From Crocodylus rhombifer (Eukaryota > Chordata > Crocodylia > Crocodylidae), in assembly GCA_038503035.1 (NCBI GenBank), contig JAVSML010020761.1, positions 310,001-374,000 of the forward strand: a DNA stretch of 64,000 nucleotides, written 5' to 3'. The stretch's first letter is position 1. The number at the start of each line of letters is the position of its first letter. The position numbers were made by a program, and so were the translations under genes. Below the pieces are notes generated by a model. The model was given only the letters and a program-made list of their open reading frames with translations. It was not told the DNA's origin and did not search any database. Positions 57,497 through 64,000 of the stretch are shown here, one piece after another.

Positions 57497-59462
57497 CTGC
57501 GTGCACAAAAGCATCCGGGAGTGTCTCCTTGCTAAAAAGGAGGCTTATGCCCAATGGAAAGAAGGGGTCATTACCAGGGAGGGCTATCCTGTAGTTGCTC
57601 GGCGATGTAGGGGGGTAGTTAGGAAGGCCAAGGCAGAGATGGAACTGGGACTAGCTTCCCAGATTAAGGACAATAAGAAGTCCTTTTTTAAATACGTAGC
57701 GGGTAAAAAGAAGGTCCCGGGTAATGTGGGGCCCTTGCAAGATGCCATGGGAAACTTGGTCATCACACCAGACGACAAAGCTAACATGTTTAACGATTTC
57801 TTTGCCTCCGTCTTCCTAAGTAGGGACCAGGACAGCCACCTCCTTGCTGGGCCCCCTCGGGCCCCAGGGGAGGCACACCTGGGCCACGGGTTAGCGAGGA
57901 TTTAGTTAGGGAGCTTCTGGAGGGGTTGGACGTATTCAAGTCAGCCGGCCCGGACGATCTCCACCCTAGAGTTCTAAAGGAACTGGCCAAGGTCACTGCA
58001 AGTCCCCTGGCACAACTTTATGAGCACTCGTGGTGCTCTGGTGAGGTACCGGAGGACTGGAAGAAGGCCAACGTGGTCCCCATCTTCAAAAAAAGGCAGG
58101 AAGGAGGACCCGGGAAACTATAGGCCGGTTAGTCTCACCTCGATCCTAGGCAAGCTGTTCGAGAAAATTATGCTGGCACACATCCACGAGGGGCCAGCAG
58201 GGGACTACATGCTTAAGGGCAACCAACACGGGTTCATCAGTGGCAGGTCCTGTCAGACCAACCTGGTGGCCTTCTACGATCAGATCACCAGATCATTAGA
58301 TGCAGGGGTAGCAGTGGATATAGTCTTCCTGGATTTCCGGAAGGCTTTTGACACTGTCTCTCACCCCGTTCTCATTAAGAAACTGGGGGGCTGTGGTGTA
58401 GACACCACACAGTCAAATGGGTCGCCAACTGGGTGGAGGGCCGCACCCAGAGGGTGGTGGTGGATGGGTCCTTCTCAACCTGGAAGGACGTGGGCAGTGG
58501 GGTCCCCCAGGGCTCTGTCCTTGGGCCCGCACTGTTCAACATCTTCATCAGCTATTTGGATGAGGGGGTAAAAAGCACCTGTTCAAACTTGCTGATGACA
58601 CTAAGATGTGGGGGGACGTGGGCACATTGGAAGGATGCAACAGGCTACAATCAGACCTAGACAGGTTACAAGGGTGGGCGGATGAGAATAGGATGGGCTT
58701 CAACACAGACAAATGCAAGGTGCTGCACCTCGGGAGGAACAACCGGCACCATACCTACAGGGTGGGGAACTCCCCTCTTGTCAGCACGGAGGCGGAAAGG
58801 GATCTGGGGGTCATCACTGACGCCAAGATGAACATGGGCCGGCAGTGTGGGGACGTGGTCAGGAAGGCCAACCGCACCTTGTCCTGCTTCCACAGATGCA
58901 TCTCGAGCAGGTCCAAGGAGGTGATCCTCCCCCTCTATGCGGCACTGGTCAGGCCGCAGCTGGAGTACTGCATCCAGTTCTGGACGCCACACTTCAAGAG
59001 GGATGTCGACAGCATGGAGAGGGTCCAGAGGAGGCCACTCGCATGGTCGGGGGCAGCAGGGCAGGCCCTATGAGGAGAGGCTGCGGGACCTGAACCTGTT
59101 CAGCCTCCAAGGCTGAGGGGGATCTTGTGGCCTGTTATAAACTAGTCAGGGGGGACCAGCAGGCACTGGGGGAGTCCCTGTTCCCCCGAGCACTGCCAGG
59201 AGTGACCAGGAATACCGGTCACAAGCTGGCAGAGGGTAGGTTTAGGCTAGATATCAGGAGGCACGACTTTACCGTCAGGGCAGCTAGGATCTGGAACCAA
59301 CTTCCAAGAGAAGTGGTGCAGGCTCCTACCCTGGGGGTGTTTAAGAGGAGGTTGGATGAACATCTGGCTGGGGTCGTTTGACCCCAGTACTCTTTCCTGC
59401 CATGGCGGGGGGTCGGACTAGATGATCTGCTCAGGTCCCTTCCGACCCTATGAAACTATGAA
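57497..59462 (+). pseudogene. 5'-truncated CR1 LINE, ORF2 broken by frameshifts
   Basis: Plus-strand CR1 starting in the endonuclease-RT linker (KSIRECLLAKKEAYAQWKEG). The reading frame shifts at least four times: 57501-57905 (IKDNKKSFFKYVAGKKKVPG), 57926-58123 (GPDDLHPRVLKELAKV), 58020-58571 (LDFRKAFDTVSHPVL, motif A), 58433-58660 ([16 protein letters not shown]; the aspartate-pair region is damaged), 58606-59073 (QLEYCIQFWTPHFKRDV) and 59127-59381 (FRLDIRRHDFTVRAARIW). The 3' UTR ends CTATGAAACTATGAAAT at 59446-59462. Clearly inactive. It is in the opposite orientation to the other two large copies. Confidence 0.88.
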
Positions 59463-59479
59463 ATATAGATTAAAAAAAT

Positions 59480-60172
59480 GCCTGGCTAGGCTGCAGTACT
59501 GCCGAGAAGGACCCAGGGATTACAGTGTATGGCAGACTGAATAAAAGCCAACAGTGCGCTCTTGATACAAAAAAGCCAACAAACCCATCCCAGGTTGTGT
59601 CAACAGCAGTGGCACTTGCCATCCAGGGCAGTGATTCTTCCACTTCATTCAGCACTGGGAAGGCCCCAACCTGGAGCACCATGTCCAGTTTTGGGCCCAG
59701 ACTTCAAGAAGTATGTGGACTGCTTGGAAAGAGCCCAGCACAGAACAACAGAAGCGATTAGGGGCTGAGGAAGCAAGACTGATCAGGAAAGTCTGAAAGA
59801 ACGAGGGTTATTTAGTTTGGAGAAGCAAAGACCAAGTGGGGATTTGATAACAGCGTTCAAATACGTGAAGAGTGATTACAGAAAGGATGCAGATGGGCTT
59901 TTTTTCTGTGGTTGTAGGGGACAGGACTAGGAACAGCAGCCTCAAGCTGCAGCTGTGGAAATCGAGGGTGGAGATCAGGAAGAACTTTCTGACTAGGGTG
60001 GTCGAGGCCGGAAGAGGCTACCTAGAGTAACTGTAGTCTCCGTTCTTGAAAGTTCTCAAGAGCAGGGTGTGCAGACACTGGGCTGGGAAGGTCTAATCAG
60101 GGATGATCCTGCTTTGAACAGGGGGCTGGACTAGATAGCCTTGTGAGGCCCCTTCCAGCCCTACTTTCCTGG
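59480..60172 (+). mobile_element. Older CR1 LINE 3' fragment, directly after the previous copy
   Basis: Strongly decayed + strand CR1: blocks resembling LGPDFKKYVDCLERAQHRTT (about 59690-59750, the FKKDVE.LERVQRR region), GGTTATTTAGTTTGGAGAAG, GATCAGGAAGAACTTTCTGA and the 3' UTR GGGGGCTGGACTAGATAGCC (60121-60140). It starts within about 20 bp of the end of the younger copy, same orientation. Confidence 0.7.
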
Positions 60173-60234
60173 AATAATTTGCAGGCAGCAATACAAATGG
60201 TGAGGAAAAGTAAAAGGGAATGAGGTTTACCACC

Positions 60235-60461
60235 AGACTGTGGTGTCCTTGCGAACGCAGGAAGCAATTGCTGTCATTGGCATATAAGCATCCTAATTTA
60301 CAGGGCATCTAAGAGGAAGAAAAACTACTAGCAGGACATTGCCAAATTTGTATTGGCCAGATACAATTCAGGATGTGGTTAATTACTGCCATACTTGTGA
60401 GCAATGCCAAAGAATAGGAAAGAGGTATGAGATAAAAAGCAGGCTTAGTTCTTCTGCTTGA
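60235..60461 (+). pseudogene. Fragment of a Ty3/gypsy- or retrovirus-like integrase, zinc-binding domain
   Basis: Integrases of this group insert retroelement DNA; their N-terminal domain binds zinc through two His and two Cys. A frame starting about 60257 reads RRKQLLSLAYKHPNLQ; after a one-base frame offset at about 60302 the second frame (60303-60461) contains GHLRGRKTT, LYWPDTIQDV and NYCHTCEQCQR before a TGA. The first His is in KHP, the second in GHL, and a C-x2-C precedes QR. The spacing of 29 residues between the second His and the first of these Cys equals that of typical gypsy integrases as I know them. No catalytic core follows. Only about 70 codons are recognisable, so the exact group (gypsy or endogenous retrovirus) is open. 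Confidence 0.5.
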
Positions 60462-60464
60462 TAT

Positions 60465-63370
60465 ATGATACATTTAATAGGGCACCCTAGGACCACCTTT
60501 TTAAGAGGAAAAGCAATTACCATAGTGGTAATATTTCATGCTTCTGGAAGCAGAATGTGTTTGAGCAGTAGAACAAACTTCACCACTGCGCATTTTACTG
60601 TAACAACAAGAGACAAATTCACTTCTGAACTCTAATCACCTGAACTCTGGCCATGGAGAAGATCAACTCAGTCACTGGCTTTAAAGGGGTTAAAATCATA
60701 CAACAGAGGGGAGGGAAAAATGTGTTCCAAATTATTAGTCAACCTGTGGGAGGTGCGCACGGCAAGGTAGTGCAGATTCTCAATGTGTCAAGTTAATGGG
60801 AATGAGCGAGCGGAAAGAAAAAAATGCTGTGTCAGTGATTAAAGGCAAGTGCATAATTACAGACAACCATCCTGAGACTGGGACAACCGCAACCCAAGTG
60901 TCAGTGTAGGCAGAAATTGCAGAAGTTAAATGTCTAAGTGAATAAAATAAGGCTGCTGGCCATTCCTGACCAGGACTCCCAGGGGACAGGAACTACAGTA
61001 GCAATAGGACTATTCCCTCAATTTACCTCCTTGCACAACTTGTAGTAAGTCATGACAGGAGAAGTCCACGGGGACTGCATCACAAATTTAGTTTCCTCCT
61101 GCTAATTCAGGTTGTTTTGCTTTAAGCAGCAAAACTCTCCTTCTTCTGGGCCCCATGTACCCACGAAACCCATTACAAAGGTTGCCTGACACTTCCCATT
61201 ATCAGATCCTGTTTTCTATTGCACAGCACTTTGCCTGACTAACTCAATGAGTTGATTTTTTTTCACACTTGGGTGTCTGGTTTGGGCTGAATCTCTGTGG
61301 AAAATTTCAGTCGAATGAAAATTTCCAAGAATTAAATAAGAAAAAAATATGTTATTTTGCCCATATGAAAAATTATGGAAGCTACTCCTTTTATTTGAGC
61401 TGGACCTCCCTGCTTTAGAGCACAGACTGAAATCTGGCAAGGGAGATGGCTTTTGCATCAATGGTGCAACTCCTGGGAATCTCCACCCAAATGCTGTAAA
61501 TATTCAGGAGTCACCTGTCAGAGCATGACAGTTACGGCCCTGTCCTCACGGAGCACATTCAGGCTCCTCACAGCTCCTAGCACTGAACAGAGTATCCAGG
61601 AGCCACTCTGAGAGAGATGCTGAGCCTGCTCCAGCCAAGGGTTACAGGTGGTCAGAGGAACTACCATGGCTGCTGCAATCCTGGCTTCAATATTGAGAGC
61701 AAAGACTCAGTCTTTTCTGTATTTCTTCCCTTTTTCAATGACTTCCACTGCCCTGGCAGCACAGAAGAGGCTGTTTGATCTGAATGCAGAGGACAAAGTG
61801 GACCCAAGGAGGGAAAGAAGTAGACTAAAACAAAGAAGCCTGGGTCAGATGGGACTGGGTAGCAGGGGAGAAAACCCACTTGGAGTTGGAGGGGAGGATG
61901 AGACTGGTTCAAAAACATAAGGACTAAACAAAACTATTTCAAAGGATGTGCTCCTAGGAGAAACAAACAAAAACAAGCAAGAAACCCCACAACTCTCCTT
62001 TCCCCCTTGCCTTCAGTACGTCAAAAATTGGCCAAATCAAATACAAAACATCTCAGAAAGCAAACCTCCAGGCAACAGAGGAGTGTGGGCAGTTCGCTAT
62101 TGGAAACTTGGGATTCCTCTCTATAGCAGCCAAATCCAAGACACAGTACAGAGAAACAAGCTGGCAACTGCCTCACTGCTGTCTCTAATACAACACATGA
62201 GGCTGGAAACTGAAGCCATTCTGTCTAAGGATGAAAGAGCCACAACACAACTAACTAGACATGCCAGGTCAGGCTAGCCAGAAGCACCAGGTGACAGCAG
62301 CCATTTAATTGCAACAACAAGAACTATAAAAATCTGAGTGATTCTCAGATGCCTGGGGCTCCTTATGTCACAACTGTGAAAACGGGGAAAAAAATGATCC
62401 CCAGGGACTATCTCCAATGTAAGGGTATGGAGCTCTTACAAAAGCCCTATTCTATTGCACAGCCAATTCCTGGGGTAGGGAGCTGCATGACAGTATTCTG
62501 GCTATGTGCACCTGGGATACTGCTGGTCCTGAAATGCTCCTTGCCAGCCTGAGAATGCAGGTAGTGCAGGTGTCCCTGCACTCATCCTGCTACTGCCTGC
62601 TGTATATCATCTCCAAAAGCCTCTCTTGTTGGTTATATAGGTGGATAAAAGTGCTGCTCAGAAACTGACATCTACTGTAATAAAGAGCATCTTCTCTGTG
62701 CATTAACTAATTATTTATTGATCACATAAGTTATTACATACAAATTAAAAGGTTAAGCAAAATAAGCAATGACTCATTTCAATTAAGGCACTTATTCACT
62801 GGACTCCAGATGTGAAGAAGATACTCTACTTTATTGTGTAGAGAAGCATAAATCTACTCAGTTTAAGTCACAAGAATGGAATGTATCTGATGATCAAAAT
62901 TCAAATCAGATGAGCCTCTGAAGCAACGTAGAGTCTACCAGCCGTTATCAAACTAGTCTGACTATCCCATGCACTGTTTTGTCCGATTCATTTTTAGCCT
63001 TTACCAGTAGAAAATAAAGACATTCAGTAGCTTTTAAAGGAATGCCACAAGGAAAGCATGGGGTCACATTTGGGTACTCAGGTCCTGCAAGGGAACCCCT
63101 GCCCCCCAACAAAAATGACATTTCTTAGGCCACAGTTCTGCAAATACTTACACAATGTGGTTAACATTAAGCACATGCACAATCCCACTGGGGCCTTCGA
63201 CTGCAACAGTTTAGTTTTAAATACAAAGAAACTGGGAGAGAGAAGAATGGATTTGTGAGAATTGTGTTTCTGCACGCATGCAGAGCAGACAACAGGGAAT
63301 CAGTGGGCACTCCTGGCTAAGCATCCAGAATGAGAGTGCGGTAATTAATAAGCACACTCATGTACATCCT
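60465..63370. other. Non-coding stretch
   Basis: No supported gene. Both-strand frames of 60-109 codons at 61216-62552 show no family features. A short - strand exon-like piece (61026-61095) is mentioned in the findings. Confidence 0.35.
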
Positions 63371-63373
63371 TAG

Positions 63374-63790
63374 AGTCATAGAGAAGCGGGGCTGGAAGGG
63401 ACCTCCAGAGGTCACATCTAGTCCAACCCCTGCCTGCGGTAGAGTCAGCCCTGTCCAAGCCATCCCAGACAAGCATAATCTAAACTTTACATAAGGCTAC
63501 TCTCAAGCCTGGCACAACATACACCTAACACCGAAACTTGTCACAGGTAAAGCAGAGGGACCACGGCAGCCAATGTCCCGCTTCTATACAATGTCATCAA
63601 TATATGCTCAAGGAGGTCCCAGGTAGAGAAAGGCAAACCTGACTCCCACCCCCACCAATCTGACCATGGGATAAAATTCCTTCCTGACCCCAAATATGGT
63701 GTTGGTCTGACCCCGAGCAGAGGGGCAAGACCCTCTAGCCAGGAACCTATGGCTTTTGTCCCACGAGGAACATTGGCACAGCCTTACTAT
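63374..63790 (-). mobile_element. CR1 LINE 3' UTR, minus orientation
   Basis: The + strand begins AGAGTCATAGAGAAGCGGGG then CTGGAAGGGACCTCCAGAGG, the complement of a CR1 3' end. Further on it contains GATAAAATTCCTTCCTGACC and CCAAATATGGTGTTGGTCTG, the long 3' UTR of a turtle/crocodilian CR1 subfamily different from the three larger copies. No ORF2 sequence remains. Confidence 0.65.
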
Positions 63791-64000
63791 TCAGTCTGAG
63801 AACTGAGCCCAATCAGAGCGTGGGAGGATACAGACACTTATCACAGAAATCTGGAGAGCTCCAGCAGCCATGGATGAGGAACAGCAACATGCGACTAGAA
63901 CTGCTGCTGCTGGGCTCAGCCCAAAAACCTGCAACATTCTGGCCGCAGGCAAGATGCAGCTACAGCATCTACAATGCAGAAGAGCCCTCCCCTCAGTCAG
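63791..64000. other. Short unassigned end of window
   Basis: Nothing recognised; possibly further CR1 3' UTR. Confidence 0.3.

Noticed and set aside
1..64000. CRISPR arrays, operons, tRNA or rRNA genes, prokaryotic mobile islands
   Set aside because: Nothing of the kind is visible; the sequence is vertebrate nuclear DNA.

Overview
This is vertebrate (amniote) nuclear DNA, most likely crocodilian. The sequence is intron-rich, with GT/AG splice sites, an AATAAA poly(A) signal, many CR1 LINE copies and hAT/Harbinger/mariner-type MITEs of the sort I associate with archosaurs and turtles. There is no prokaryotic signal. The species cannot be fixed by eye; crocodilian is an inference from the look of the CR1 3' ends and of the short repeats.

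Two protein-coding genes are recognisable and they are nested on opposite strands. On the + strand, four exons (20953-21813, 31990-32183, 32654-32924, 33259-33458 plus a long 3' UTR) join in frame into a 490-residue ANGPTL2 (angiopoietin-like 2): signal peptide, coiled coil, Pro-rich linker and fibrinogen-like domain. A likely non-coding first exon and TATA promoter lie at about 9082-9324. On the - strand, one 127-bp exon of RALGPS1 (RasGEF domain for Ral) lies at 46619-46745. The window therefore sits inside RALGPS1 introns with ANGPTL2 antisense within it, the same arrangement as in mammals. No other RALGPS1 exon could be recognised.

The rest is intron or intergenic DNA, much of it mobile-element debris. 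1-9 kb: ancient CR1/L3-like LINE remains, then the putative ANGPTL2 promoter. 16.4-18.9 kb: a hAT element with a perfect 8-bp duplication and a non-CR1 LINE fossil broken by a MITE. 33.5-34.8 kb: two MITEs inside the ANGPTL2 3' UTR, one a fold-back with perfect 18-bp arms. 36.7-39.3 kb: old CR1 pieces. 41.2-43.3 kb: a CR1 copy nested in a hAT-like element. 47.0-50.0 kb: an almost intact CR1 ORF2 (endonuclease plus reverse transcriptase, one amber codon), inserted about 280 bp upstream of the RALGPS1 exon. 57.5-60.2 kb: two decayed CR1 copies end to end, followed by a fragment of a Ty3/gypsy- or retrovirus-like integrase zinc-binding domain. 63.4-63.8 kb: a CR1 3' UTR.

I found no CRISPR array, operon, tRNA, rRNA or clear novel multi-gene system. 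The items most worth checking are the young CR1, the MITE-derived structures in the ANGPTL2 3' UTR, a possible short secreted ANGPTL2 isoform from intron retention, and a few orphan exon-like segments.
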